64,000 bases of DNA from NCBI RefSeq assembly GCF_022129445.1, contig NZ_JADQAQ010000013.1:1-64000 (forward strand). Reading direction: 5' to 3'. Below the pieces are notes generated by a model that searched no databases, was not told where the DNA came from, and saw nothing but the letters and a program-made list of their open reading frames with translations. Shown here piece after piece: positions 26,004 to 40,694 of the stretch (position 1 is the stretch's first letter; each line of letters starts with the position of its first letter). The DNA is from Photobacterium sp. Ph5. GTDB taxonomy: Bacteria > Pseudomonadota > Gammaproteobacteria > Enterobacterales > Vibrionaceae. The translations under genes and the position numbers were made by a program.

Positions 26004-27308
26004 TTAGTTTAATAATATGTCATTGTTAGCAACTAATGTGCTCAATTGTTGAATATGCTCAAGTTGTTGTTTTGCTTTCTTTTTGAACGTTATTTGTTCG
26101 TTACCTGATAAGGAGTTGGCTTGCGGTAAATCTACTGTACGTGGATTTTTATGCTGGCCATTAACCAAAAATTCATAGTGTAGATGAGGCCCTGTAACAC
26201 GACCTGTACTTCCTAAAGTACCGACAGTATCACCTTGTTTTACTCGCTGCCCTGTTTTTACCATACGCTTAGTTAAGTGGAGGTATTTGGTAACATATTT
26301 TGAGCTGTGTTTAATAAATACGTAGTTACCGTTGTATTTGTTATAGGCAGATTTTAAAACTACACCATCACCAGCAGCCCAAATAGGTGTACCTACAGGA
26401 GCGACATAATCAGTGCCTCGATGTGCTTTTACTTTTCCTGTTACTGGGTGTAAACGGCGAGGGTTGAAGTTGGAACTTACATAACGGAAGTTAACCGGAG
26501 AGCGAAGAAAAGCTTTACGCATCGCTTGACCGTTTTTGTCGTAATACTTGCCATTTTGATGACGGACAGCGGTAAAAGTTTGTCCCATATTGGTAAAGGT
26601 TGCCGCTAAAATTTCACCGCGATCGATTGGATTGCCTTCTAAATAATGCTGTTCAAATAACACTTCAAATTTATCACCCTCACGAATATCGAGTGCAAAA
26701 TCAATATCCCAACCAAACAGTGCGGCAATTTCCATAATTTGATTAGCGGTTAATCCAGCTTTATCTGCCGCACTCCAAAAACTGGTTTCAATGGTGGCAT
26801 GAGAGAAATTAGTCTGTGTTTCTATTTCTTTTTTATCCATCTCACTGGTGAAGGTATTGCCATCATGGCGCACAATCAAGGTTTCTAAATGATTACGAGG
26901 TTGGCGAAGCTCAACTAACGCCCCTTTGTTATTAAAGCCAAATTTAAGGAGATTACCTGGACGGAGTCTTTCTAATTGCTTGGTATTGTCATCAGTATTG
27001 ATCAGTGTATGCAGAGTCTTGCTATCTAGGCCAATATTATCAAATGCGATCGCTAAACTCTCACCACTTTCAATAACATGTTTTTTCCACGTTAATTCTG
27101 CTGTTTGGTTTTTATCCGAAAGAGGTGTAGTCGAAGTGGTTGAAATAGCAATAGGGTAAGGTTTGCCTATTTTAAATTTACGCTCAACATGAGAAACGGT
27201 TTCTTGTTGAGAACTCGGCATTATCGCAAGTCCTAGCATTGCAATGCTGATCACTATGATAAAAAAGAGATTCTTCCGTGGAAAACGAGATGATGAAGTT
27301 CCTTTCAT
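26004..27308 (-). CDS. M23 murein endopeptidase with LysM/OapA-like domain
   Basis: The 434-residue protein has an N-terminal membrane anchor or uncleaved signal (about 13-30), then an OapA/LysM-like region (about 70-135) with VIESGESLAIAFDNIGL. The LytM peptidase domain is at about 285-390. Zn ligands His296 and Asp300 (HRGTD) and His375/His377 (HLHYEF) are all present, so it should be active and not a degenerate activator. It would cut D-Ala-mDAP cross-links in periplasmic peptidoglycan, like E. coli MepM and the Vibrio Shy enzymes. It is divergent from tyrS, as in V. cholerae. Confidence 0.92.
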   Translation of the reverse strand: MKGTSSSRFPRKNLFFIIVISIAMLGLAIMPSSQQETVSHVERKFKIGKPYPIAISTTSTTPLSDKNQTAELTWKKHVIESGESLAIAFDNIGLDSKTLHTLINTDDNTKQLERLRPGNLLKFGFNNKGALVELRQPRNHLETLIVRHDGNTFTSEMDKKEIETQTNFSHATIETSFWSAADKAGLTANQIMEIAALFGWDIDFALDIREGDKFEVLFEQHYLEGNPIDRGEILAATFTNMGQTFTAVRHQNGKYYDKNGQAMRKAFLRSPVNFRYVSSNFNPRRLHPVTGKVKAHRGTDYVAPVGTPIWAAGDGVVLKSAYNKYNGNYVFIKHSSKYVTKYLHLTKRMVKTGQRVKQGDTVGTLGSTGRVTGPHLHYEFLVNGQHKNPRTVDLPQANSLSGNEQITFKKKAKQQLEHIQQLSTLVANNDILLN

Positions 27309-27434
27309 ACTAAATTTTTCACATATATTCCGAAAAAATAAACGACCTTCAGTCTAACTGGTTTCAAAAAAGCGTGCTATTCAAGTAAGATGGTCGGCTT
27401 ATTATTTTTGCCAATTTTGTGGGAGCGAACAAGA

Positions 27435-28622
27435 ATGGCCAGCATTGAACAAGCACTTGTTGAGATAAAACGTGGGGTAGAAGAACTTATCCCAGAAGCT
27501 GAGCTGATTGCAAAGCTAAAAGAAAACCGTCCATTACGGATTAAATTAGGTGCCGATCCTACAGCCCCTGATATTCACCTTGGACACACGGTTATTCTTA
27601 ATAAGTTGCGTACTTTTCAGGAATTAGGCCACGAAGTCACTTTCTTGATTGGTGATTTTACCGGTATGGTTGGCGATCCTACGGGTAAGAACGCAACACG
27701 TCCGCCATTAACGCGTGAAGATGTATTACGTAATGCGGAAACGTATAAAGAACAAGTATTTAAGATCCTTGATCCAGCTAAAACTACGATTGCGTTTAAC
27801 TCGACATGGTTATCAGAGTTAGGTGCAGAGGGAATGATCCGTTTAGCGTCTAATCAAACCGTTGCTCGTATGCTAGAGCGTGACGATTTTAAAAAGCGTT
27901 ACGGCGAGAATCGTCCAATCGCGATCCATGAATTCATGTACCCATTACTACAAGGTTACGATTCAGTAGCAATGGAAACAGATGTAGAGTTAGGCGGTAC
28001 TGATCAGAAGTTCAACTTGTTAATGGGTCGTGAGTTACAAAAATCACATGGCCAAAAGCCGCAGGTCGTACTGACGATGCCATTGCTGGTGGGTTTAGAC
28101 GGCGTGAAGAAAATGTCTAAATCGGCACATAATTACATTGGTATTGCCGATGCGCCAAGTGAGATGTTTGGTAAGATCATGTCTATTTCTGACGATCTGA
28201 TGTGGAGCTACTTTGAATTGCTTTCATTCCGTCCAATGGATGAAATTGCTCAGTTTAAAGCTGATGTCGATGCAGGTAAAAACCCACGTGATGTGAAGTT
28301 CCTACTAGCAAAAGAGATCATTGCACGTTTCCATTCAGAAGAAGCGGCAGAAGCGGCATTGCAAGAATTCATCAGTCGCTTCCAAAAAGGTAACCTACCT
28401 GATGAAATGCCGGAGTTTGAATTCGAAGCCGGTCTTCCTATTGCGAACTTATTAAAAGAAGCAGCACTGGTTAATTCAACCTCTGATGCAATGCGTATGA
28501 TCCGCCAAGGTGCTGTAAAGCAAGATGGAGAAAAAGTAGAAGACACGAAACTAGTACCAACTGCTGGCAACTATGTTTTCCAAGTGGGTAAACGAAAGTT
28601 TGCTCGTGTGACGATTAAATAA
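27435..28622 (+). CDS. tyrS: tyrosyl-tRNA synthetase, TyrS2 type
   Basis: The 395-residue class Ic synthetase has the HIGH-like HLGHT, the KMSKS loop as KKMSKSAHN, and a C-terminal S4 RNA-binding domain (about 330-395). The active-site segments [15 protein letters not shown] and [14 protein letters not shown] place it in the TyrZ-like subgroup that Vibrio carries beside a longer TyrS. The start used is the ATG after GGGAG; the longer frame begins 15 codons upstream without a ribosome site. It is monocistronic with its own terminator. Confidence 0.95.
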   Translation: MASIEQALVEIKRGVEELIPEAELIAKLKENRPLRIKLGADPTAPDIHLGHTVILNKLRTFQELGHEVTFLIGDFTGMVGDPTGKNATRPPLTREDVLRNAETYKEQVFKILDPAKTTIAFNSTWLSELGAEGMIRLASNQTVARMLERDDFKKRYGENRPIAIHEFMYPLLQGYDSVAMETDVELGGTDQKFNLLMGRELQKSHGQKPQVVLTMPLLVGLDGVKKMSKSAHNYIGIADAPSEMFGKIMSISDDLMWSYFELLSFRPMDEIAQFKADVDAGKNPRDVKFLLAKEIIARFHSEEAAEAALQEFISRFQKGNLPDEMPEFEFEAGLPIANLLKEAALVNSTSDAMRMIRQGAVKQDGEKVEDTKLVPTAGNYVFQVGKRKFARVTIK

Positions 28623-28650
28623 TCACATTTATCTCGCAGCGTTATCTAAA

Positions 28651-28682
28651 TAAAAAAGGACGTATTTGCGTCCTTTTTTATT
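28651..28682 (+). terminator. terminator after tyrS
   Basis: AAAAAAGGACG and CGTCCTTTTTT form the stem of a strong terminator about 30 bases after the stop codon. Confidence 0.9.
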
Positions 28683-28833
28683 ATCGAACAAATAGTCTTT
28701 ATAAATAACAACTTGGCTTTAAATCTTAATGTTGAATGGTTTGTGAAAGCTTACTTTCTAGCTTTGATCATTATGCCGACGACAATAGACAAGCTACTAT
28801 AAAAAATTACTCTTCTTTTTATATCGACTGGCT

Positions 28834-29454
28834 ATGGAATCGATTCAACATATTATTACTGAACTTACCCCACTGCTGCAGCAATATGGGTACTACATTT
28901 TGGCATTGGCAATTGCTGTTGAAGGTATGGGGATTCCAGCTCCTGGTCAGTCGTTATTGATTGTTGCAAGTCTATTAGCATCTACCGGTAAAATGTCATT
29001 ACCTATGGTGTTATCTGTTGCTTGGGCAAGCAGCTTTATTGGTAACTGCATTGGTTATTTTATTGGGCGCCAGTTTGGTCATATTTTAACGAAGAAAGAA
29101 TGGATTAAACCGCGAACGCTGACGAAGTTGCATCAGTTTATTGATCACTATGGCATGTTAGGACTTGTGATCAGTCGTTTTGTTGAAGGCATTAAACAGT
29201 TCATGTGTATTGGTTGTGGTATTGCACAAATGCCTGTACAACTTTTCCTATTAGGTAACTTCTTAGCGGTAACGATTTGGCTCTTGGTATTTGGTGTTGC
29301 GCCTGCTTATTTACATGATGAATTAGGGCCTATTTTAGCTTTCTACCATAAATATCAAATGCAATGTTGGTCTGTCGTTGCAGTACTTGTTTGTATACTT
29401 GGATGGTGGCTTGTTCGTCGATTTAAACGTCGCCAACCCTCGATTGAAGAATAA
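28834..29454 (+). CDS. DedA family membrane protein
   Basis: The 206-residue protein is a DedA/SNARE-associated family member. It has the amphipathic start, VEGMGIPAPGQSLLIVASLLAS (with the family Glu), and SRFVEGIKQFMCIGCGIAQMP carrying the second conserved acidic/Arg signature. About five membrane segments follow the re-entrant helices. DedA proteins act in lipid-carrier (undecaprenyl phosphate or phosphatidylethanolamine) recycling across the inner membrane; which lipid is used here is unknown. It ends at a bidirectional terminator. Confidence 0.9.
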   Translation: MESIQHIITELTPLLQQYGYYILALAIAVEGMGIPAPGQSLLIVASLLASTGKMSLPMVLSVAWASSFIGNCIGYFIGRQFGHILTKKEWIKPRTLTKLHQFIDHYGMLGLVISRFVEGIKQFMCIGCGIAQMPVQLFLLGNFLAVTIWLLVFGVAPAYLHDELGPILAFYHKYQMQCWSVVAVLVCILGWWLVRRFKRRQPSIEE

Positions 29455-29477
29455 GTTCGCCTTGTTTGTATAGCGTT

Positions 29478-29507
29478 AAAAAAACCGCCAGTGTTGGCGG
29501 TTTTTTG
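29478..29507. terminator. bidirectional terminator dedA / TRIC gene
   Basis: AAAAAAACCGCCA and TGGCGGTTTTTT pair around GTGT. It serves both convergent genes and overlaps the very end of the minus-strand spacer. Confidence 0.9.
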
Positions 29508-30119
29508 TTAATTACGCAGTGCAAAAACAGGCAGAGACAGATTCCACTTAATGGCTGCGAGCCTTATTGTGAGTGTGGTAAAGATACCGATCACTGCAGC
29601 AACAGAAGGCAGTACACCTAAAGATAATCCAATGGTATGTACCATACCGCCTAGAATACAGGCTGTTGCATAAACCTCGGTACGTAAAACCATTGGGATC
29701 TCACGGCCGAGTACATCTCGGATCACACCGCCACCACAACCTGTTATCACCCCCATGATCACAGCGACCATTGGTGATGCGCCATAACGTAATGACTTTT
29801 CAACCCCGATAGCGACAAAGACCGCTAATCCAATCGCATCAGCGACAGGAAGAAAATACCATGGCATACGCTTGGGACGTTGGGTGGCGAGCATAGTGAT
29901 AATACAGGTAATAAAAATTACCCATAAGTAATTGGTATCAGTGATCCAAAATACAGGGGTCGCACCTAACGCCATATCACGAATAGTACCGCCACCAATC
30001 GCTGTGACGCTGGCTAGCACGACAACGCCAAAAGGATCCATGCGTAATCGCCCCGCCATGAGTACTCCCGAGGCTGCAAAGATTGCAGTACCAAACATAT
30101 CGAGAATATAGATGAGCAT
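29508..30119 (-). CDS. TRIC-type cation channel (UPF0126/YadS family)
   Basis: The 203-residue protein consists of two UPF0126 repeats of three spans each plus a last span. The glycine-rich hallmarks AIGGGTIRDMALG and TGCGGGVIRDVLGREIP are at corresponding places of the repeats. Prokaryotic relatives are trimeric K+-permeable channels. It lies 112 bases after btuF on the same strand and may be in its operon, though no link in function is evident. Confidence 0.9.
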   Translation of the reverse strand: MLIYILDMFGTAIFAASGVLMAGRLRMDPFGVVVLASVTAIGGGTIRDMALGATPVFWITDTNYLWVIFITCIITMLATQRPKRMPWYFLPVADAIGLAVFVAIGVEKSLRYGASPMVAVIMGVITGCGGGVIRDVLGREIPMVLRTEVYATACILGGMVHTIGLSLGVLPSVAAVIGIFTTLTIRLAAIKWNLSLPVFALRN

Positions 30120-30231
30120 GTTTATCCCTATTTTAATGGAAAAGGGGGGAAAGTAGGCAGGCGATTGTACTGTCTAAATGGTGAGGTACAACTATAAATT
30201 CCATCTTTAGTGAGATTATTCACAGCAAAGA

Positions 30232-31062
30232 TCAAGACTTTCGCACATTATCCAGTCGTTGACACACTTGTTCTATGGCCTTAATCGTACGTAGTGTAGG
30301 ACGGTTTAACCAATCGCTATTGAGTTGATAAAGATGATGATTATCGACTGCAGGCAGCTTTCCTTGCCAATTTAACCATGGGCTATTTTCTTTTGACGTT
30401 GCATGACTTGAGCCGAAAATGACATTGGGTTGGCGCACAACAACTTGCTCTTGGTTGACTTGTGGATAAGCAGCACTGCTGGTGGCAAAAATATTTTCTC
30501 CTCCACAAATATTAAAGACAGGAGTCGGCCAGTTGCCATCTGAAATCGTCAACATTGGGCTATCACTTAATTGATAAAAGTAACGTACAGGAGACTTGTT
30601 CTGATAGCGTGCTTTAATTTTGGCGAGTTGTGTTCTAAATGTTGTAGCTGCAGTAATCGATTGACTTGGATCATCAGCAAATTTACCCAGTTTGATAATC
30701 GTATCTGCAATATCGGTTAATTGCGTTGGATTTGAATAAAAGATCTTAATCCCAAGTTGTTGTAAGCGAGCCATTTCACGACTAGGGTTCCCTCCTTTCC
30801 ACGCCAAAATTAAATCAGGCTTTAAAGTAAGAATTCGTTCCATTTTAATGCCGCGATAATTTGCAACACGTTCTAATTTTTTCGCCTGATCTGGGTAGTC
30901 ACTGTAATCACTGGCGGCAATCAGTTTATCCCCCAAGCCCGCACTGTAAGCCAGCTCCGTCATGTGTGGCGATAAGCTAATAATGCGTTGAACAGACAGT
31001 GATTGTTCTGCAAAGGCTGAGGTGAATGGGAATATAACCGCAATGAGAAGTAGGAAGCGCAT
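30232..31062 (-). CDS. btuF: vitamin B12 periplasmic binding protein BtuF
   Basis: The 276-residue protein has a signal peptide (residues 1-18, cleavage after AFA), then the BtuF fold with [23 protein letters not shown] and [12 protein letters not shown]. It delivers cobalamin to the BtuCD importer, whose genes are not in this window. The start used is the ATG that overlaps the cbiB stop by one base (TAATG); the longer frame runs 78 codons back into cbiB and has no signal peptide at its start. Translational coupling to cbiB is likely. Confidence 0.94.
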   Translation of the reverse strand: MRFLLLIAVIFPFTSAFAEQSLSVQRIISLSPHMTELAYSAGLGDKLIAASDYSDYPDQAKKLERVANYRGIKMERILTLKPDLILAWKGGNPSREMARLQQLGIKIFYSNPTQLTDIADTIIKLGKFADDPSQSITAATTFRTQLAKIKARYQNKSPVRYFYQLSDSPMLTISDGNWPTPVFNICGGENIFATSSAAYPQVNQEQVVVRQPNVIFGSSHATSKENSPWLNWQGKLPAVDNHHLYQLNSDWLNRPTLRTIKAIEQVCQRLDNVRKS

Positions 31063-32021
31063 TAAGCTAGTCCGTGAAAAATGATCAGTAAGCCGCTTTC
31101 GATAATGATCCAACACCATAAACGACTTGTCATTAATTGCTGAATTTGTGCAAGGTGTAACGATGCGGGGGCAATTTTCCCTCCGATACGCGGTCGTTCC
31201 ATTTTCACTTGGTTGTACATTGCAGGGCCGCCAAGGGATAAAGACAGTTTGTGTCCGGTTGCGGCTAATAACCAACCCGGCCCTGGTAGCTGCCAATTTT
31301 CACCTTGCTGCATTAAACCATGAAAAGCATTTTTGGCATTTTGGCCAAGGGTAATTAATAGAGCAAACAGGCGCAGCGGCACAATATCTAAAATAAGTGC
31401 GATGCGAATCGCGGGTAAACCAAAAAAGCGGAACTGTTCACGGCTTGGTGACCAAGATCGCGCAAGGCTAATGGCTAAACGATACATAATCGCCGCAATA
31501 CCACCACCAATGGCATACCAGAATAAGACGCCAATGACATTACGTCCGTAACCAAGTAATAGGGTTTCAGCACCCGCTTTACCTAGTCCAAGTAGTGATA
31601 AATTTTCAGTATTACGATTAATGTGATCGGCTAATAACTCACGACACCTGCCTTTGTGTTCAAGGTTATAGGCTTGGTTAAATTGTTTGCCTAATTTAGC
31701 TGATGTTTGCCAGTCTATTGCCATCCACAACAGGGTCATTTGGAAAATTGTTTGATACCAAACCAGTTGGCTAAAAGCGAACAATAAGATCAGTACCGTG
31801 CCTGACATTAAAAACCAAGCAAGTGAGCCTGCAAGAATACGTTGAGAAGGATTTTCTTTCGGGTGATTAACACGCTCTGCAATGAGCAGTGCGAGACGTT
31901 GCCAAATAACAATGGGATGAAGTGGGTAGGGAATGGGTAAAACCCAGTGCAATAATAACGCTCCCCACAAAGCGAGTAGGGAGCTATTAGTTGTGAGTAA
32001 CGCAACAAGTGATTCCATCAT
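31062..32021 (-). CDS. cbiB: cobalamin biosynthesis membrane protein CbiB/CobD
   Basis: The 319-residue polytopic protein has the CbiB features: [10 protein letters not shown] near the N terminus, [14 protein letters not shown] corresponding to the acidic nucleotide-site motif, and PARISWLLL-like spans. In the anaerobic and aerobic B12 pathways CbiB attaches the aminopropanol or ethanolamine arm to adenosylcobyric acid. With no corrin-ring genes nearby and btuF coupled behind it, a role in salvage of incomplete corrinoids is a reasonable inference. It lies 69 bases after mtnN on the same strand. Confidence 0.88.
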   Translation of the reverse strand: MMESLVALLTTNSSLLALWGALLLHWVLPIPYPLHPIVIWQRLALLIAERVNHPKENPSQRILAGSLAWFLMSGTVLILLFAFSQLVWYQTIFQMTLLWMAIDWQTSAKLGKQFNQAYNLEHKGRCRELLADHINRNTENLSLLGLGKAGAETLLLGYGRNVIGVLFWYAIGGGIAAIMYRLAISLARSWSPSREQFRFFGLPAIRIALILDIVPLRLFALLITLGQNAKNAFHGLMQQGENWQLPGPGWLLAATGHKLSLSLGGPAMYNQVKMERPRIGGKIAPASLHLAQIQQLMTSRLWCWIIIESGLLIIFHGLA

Positions 32022-32090
32022 CCGTGACAGCTATTCTCGTTTTAGGCTAGATGCTAAGCAAGGCCACTTAAATTAGTTACTACAAGGAGA

Positions 32091-32789
32091 TTACTTAAGT
32101 AACTCAACCATTTTCTCAACCATGATTGATGAGCTTTTTGCTGCAAGTGGCAGGAACTCATCAAAGCTCATTGGCGATTCTTTATCTGCAACATCAGAAA
32201 TAGCACGAACCACAACAAATGGTACTTTGAATTGGTGACAAGCTTGAGCAATTGCTGCCGCTTCCATTTCAACTGCAACTACTGATGGGAAGTTAGTACG
32301 AATGAAGTTTTGTTTTTCAGCGCTACATACAAATGCATCACCAGTACAAATTAGACCGCGAACAGCGTGTGGCTTTTCAGGTAAAGCAGCCAGTGCTTGC
32401 TCTGCTACATCCATTAGTTTTTCGTCAGATAGGAAAGCGGCTGGTTGTTGTGCCATTTGACCGATCTCATAACCAAATGCCGTTACGTCTGCGTCGTGGT
32501 AGCGAACTTCCGTTGAGATCACAACATCACCAACGTTAAGGCTTGATTCAAAACCGCCAGCAGAGCCTGTATTGATCACAACATCAGGTTGGAACGTTTC
32601 AAGTAATACGGCTGTGCCTACTGCTGCTGCAACTTTACCAATACCAGATTGTAACAAAACAACATCAGCACCATTTAGCGTACCGGTGTAGAGAGTACAA
32701 CCTGCTTTGTTGTGTGTTTCGCAGTTTTCTAGTTGTGCTTTTAGGATCGCAACTTCTTGCTCCATTGCGCCAATAATGCCGATTTTCAT
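32091..32789 (-). CDS. mtnN: 5'-methylthioadenosine/S-adenosylhomocysteine nucleosidase
   Basis: The 232-residue enzyme (also called Pfs) shows [13 protein letters not shown] with the catalytic acid Glu12, [13 protein letters not shown] and the catalytic Asp in [10 protein letters not shown]. It hydrolyses methylthioadenosine, S-adenosylhomocysteine and 5'-deoxyadenosine, which recycles SAM by-products and supplies S-ribosylhomocysteine for AI-2 synthesis. It heads the cluster with cbiB and btuF. Confidence 0.97.
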   Translation of the reverse strand: MKIGIIGAMEQEVAILKAQLENCETHNKAGCTLYTGTLNGADVVLLQSGIGKVAAAVGTAVLLETFQPDVVINTGSAGGFESSLNVGDVVISTEVRYHDADVTAFGYEIGQMAQQPAAFLSDEKLMDVAEQALAALPEKPHAVRGLICTGDAFVCSAEKQNFIRTNFPSVVAVEMEAAAIAQACHQFKVPFVVVRAISDVADKESPMSFDEFLPLAAKSSSIMVEKMVELLK

Positions 32790-32900
32790 TGATTCGTTCT
32801 CTTGTTGTTCAAGCGGTGCACCGAAGGTGCTGTCGTGTAATTAGTGTACCATGAGCGATAGAATTTATACCAAAAGTTATCGAGCGCTAATTTTTAATCA

Positions 32901-32933
32901 ATAAAAAAGCGGAAGGTTACCCATCCGCTTTTG
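32901..32933 (-). terminator. terminator after the first gltBD operon
   Basis: On the minus strand AAAGCGGA and TCCGCTTT pair, followed by TTTTAT. It lies about 20 bases after the gltD stop. Confidence 0.82.
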
Positions 32934-32951
32934 TCTGTTTAATTAACGTAT

Positions 32952-38842
<5,891 letters not shown>

Positions 38843-39169
38843 TGCAACTCTCCCTTGCACCTGTTTGGCATAAACAGGTTTACTGCATCAATATGATAAT
38901 CATCCTGATCATCAGTATGCTTCCTGCGATTCATCAAAGTACCCATAATTTACAAAAAGGTCAAATAGACATAACAACTAGCGCTAAATATTATGATGTA
39001 CATTAAAATAGTAATAACATCTTAAACTTCAATTAAATATAGTGAATGGCAAGTGTTTATCCTGATTGGAAGGGCGTGATTAAAGTCTTAATATTAATAA
39101 TTAAGTATAGGTTTTCAGGGAAGTATGGGGAAATGTTGAGGCTAACATTGAATATTGAGAGTTATAACA
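38843..39169. other. spacer between the two gltBD operons
   Basis: This AT-rich spacer carries the promoter of the first gltBD operon on the minus strand. I note a run at 38893-38911 of GATAATCATC and GATCATC repeats, weakly like a Fur or Lrp site, but nothing strong enough to assign. No small open frame with a ribosome site is seen. Confidence 0.4.
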
Positions 39170-39204
39170 GTAAAAAAGCCAGCTCATTTGAGCTGGCTTT
39201 ATAT
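39170..39204 (-). terminator. terminator after the second gltBD operon
   Basis: AAAGCCAGCTCA and GAGCTGGCTTT form an 11-bp stem. On the minus strand it is followed by TTTTTTAC, shortly after the gltD stop. Confidence 0.9.
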
Positions 39205-39227
39205 TAAAGATTAACTTTACGTAGAAG

Positions 39228-40694
39228 TTAAGAAAGCATTAATGAATCAGCTTTTGCTTCAAGGTTTGTATTACCCATAAGGTAAGCATCAACTGCACGA
39301 GCCGACTCTCGACCTTCGTTAATACAACGTACAACCAATGATTGACCTGTACGCATATCACCAGCGGCAAATACACCGGCTTGGTTAGTCGCGAAATCTT
39401 CAGTTGCAACATTACCACGCTCATCTAATGCGATATCAAGTTGAGCGAGAACACCTGTTGGTTCTGGGTGTAAGAAGCCCATAGCTAAGAAAGCAAGATC
39501 ACAGGCAATCACACGCTCTGAACCTTCAACTTCATCAAATCCTGGGCGCTCGCCTGGTTTTGCTTCTTGCCAAACGATATCAGCAATACGTAAGCCTTTC
39601 ACATTACCGTTATCATCAGAGATAAACTCTTTGGTTAAGATGTTCCAGTAACGATCACAACCTTCTTCATGTGAAGTTGATGTTTTCATGATCATTGGGT
39701 ATGACGGCCATGGCTGATTAGCTGGACGCTTTTCAGGTGGAACAGGCATGATCTCAACTTGAGTAATACTTGCTGCACCGTGACGATTTGATGTACCTAC
39801 ACAGTCAGAACCTGTATCACCGCCACCAATAACCACAACATGTTTACCTTTGGCATGGATTTCTTCGGTTTTTAAATCCATATCGTTGGCACGACGGTTA
39901 TTTTGCGCAAGAAATTCCATCGCAAAGTGTACGCCATTTAGTTCACGACCAGGGATTGGCAGGTTACGAGGAACGGTTGAGCCGCCTGTAAGTAATACGA
40001 CATCAAAGTCTTGACGTAATTGCTTAGCATTGATATCTACACCAATATGCGCGTTAACTTCAAATTTAACGCCAGCTTCAGCCATTAGGTTGATCTTGCG
40101 ATCAATGATATCCATACCTAGCTTAAAGTCAGGAATACCAAAACGAAGAAGGCCACCGACTTTTTCATCACGCTCAAACACTGTCACAGTGTGACCTGCG
40201 CTGTTTAGCTGCTCTGCGGCAGATAAGCCAGCAGGGCCTGAACCGATAATTGCAATGGTTTTACCTGTTCGAGAACGTGGTGTTTTAGGCTTGGCATAAC
40301 CTTCACGGTAAGCTGTTTCAACAATTGTTTTCTCGATATTACAAATCGTGATGGGATCTTGGTTGATACCTAATACACAGCCACTTTCACAAGGGGCAGG
40401 ACACACACGACCAGTAAATTCTGGGAAGTTATTCGTTGAACTTAGGATGTTCCACGCTTCTTCCCAGCTATCGCGGTAAACCGCATCATTAAATTCAGGA
40501 ATAATATTCCCAATTGGACAAGAGTTATGGCAGAACGGTACACCACAATCCATGCAGCGTGATGACTGTTCATTGATCTTGTCACCAAATTCATCGTTTA
40601 AAACGAATTCTTTGTTATCTTGAATACGAACACTCGGATCCAATTTTTTTGGCAATTCACGGCCAAATTCTAAAAATCCAGTTGGCTTACCCAT
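39228..40694 (-). CDS. gltD: glutamate synthase small subunit (second copy)
   Basis: The 488-residue subunit has the 4Fe-4S Cys pattern CMDCGVPFCHNSCP and CPAPCESGCVLG, an FAD fold IAIIGSGPAGLSAAEQL and an NAD(P)H fold VVVIGGGDTGSDC. The N terminus (MGKPTGFLEFGRELP) is that of the plant, actinobacterial and Bacteroidetes-like GltD lineage and not of the E. coli type. It overlaps the large-subunit gene by 8 bases, which indicates tight coupling. Confidence 0.96.
   Translation of the reverse strand: MGKPTGFLEFGRELPKKLDPSVRIQDNKEFVLNDEFGDKINEQSSRCMDCGVPFCHNSCPIGNIIPEFNDAVYRDSWEEAWNILSSTNNFPEFTGRVCPAPCESGCVLGINQDPITICNIEKTIVETAYREGYAKPKTPRSRTGKTIAIIGSGPAGLSAAEQLNSAGHTVTVFERDEKVGGLLRFGIPDFKLGMDIIDRKINLMAEAGVKFEVNAHIGVDINAKQLRQDFDVVLLTGGSTVPRNLPIPGRELNGVHFAMEFLAQNNRRANDMDLKTEEIHAKGKHVVVIGGGDTGSDCVGTSNRHGAASITQVEIMPVPPEKRPANQPWPSYPMIMKTSTSHEEGCDRYWNILTKEFISDDNGNVKGLRIADIVWQEAKPGERPGFDEVEGSERVIACDLAFLAMGFLHPEPTGVLAQLDIALDERGNVATEDFATNQAGVFAAGDMRTGQSLVVRCINEGRESARAVDAYLMGNTNLEAKADSLMLS

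Noticed and set aside
31063-31296. N-terminal extension of btuF by 78 codons
   Set aside because: It lies wholly inside cbiB in another frame and would bury the signal peptide; the ATG at 31062 gives normal length and a clean signal sequence.
38893-38911. GATAATCATC / GATCATC sequence upstream of the first gltB as a Fur box
   Set aside because: Only about 14 of 19 positions agree, with poor symmetry in the second half; too weak to assign.
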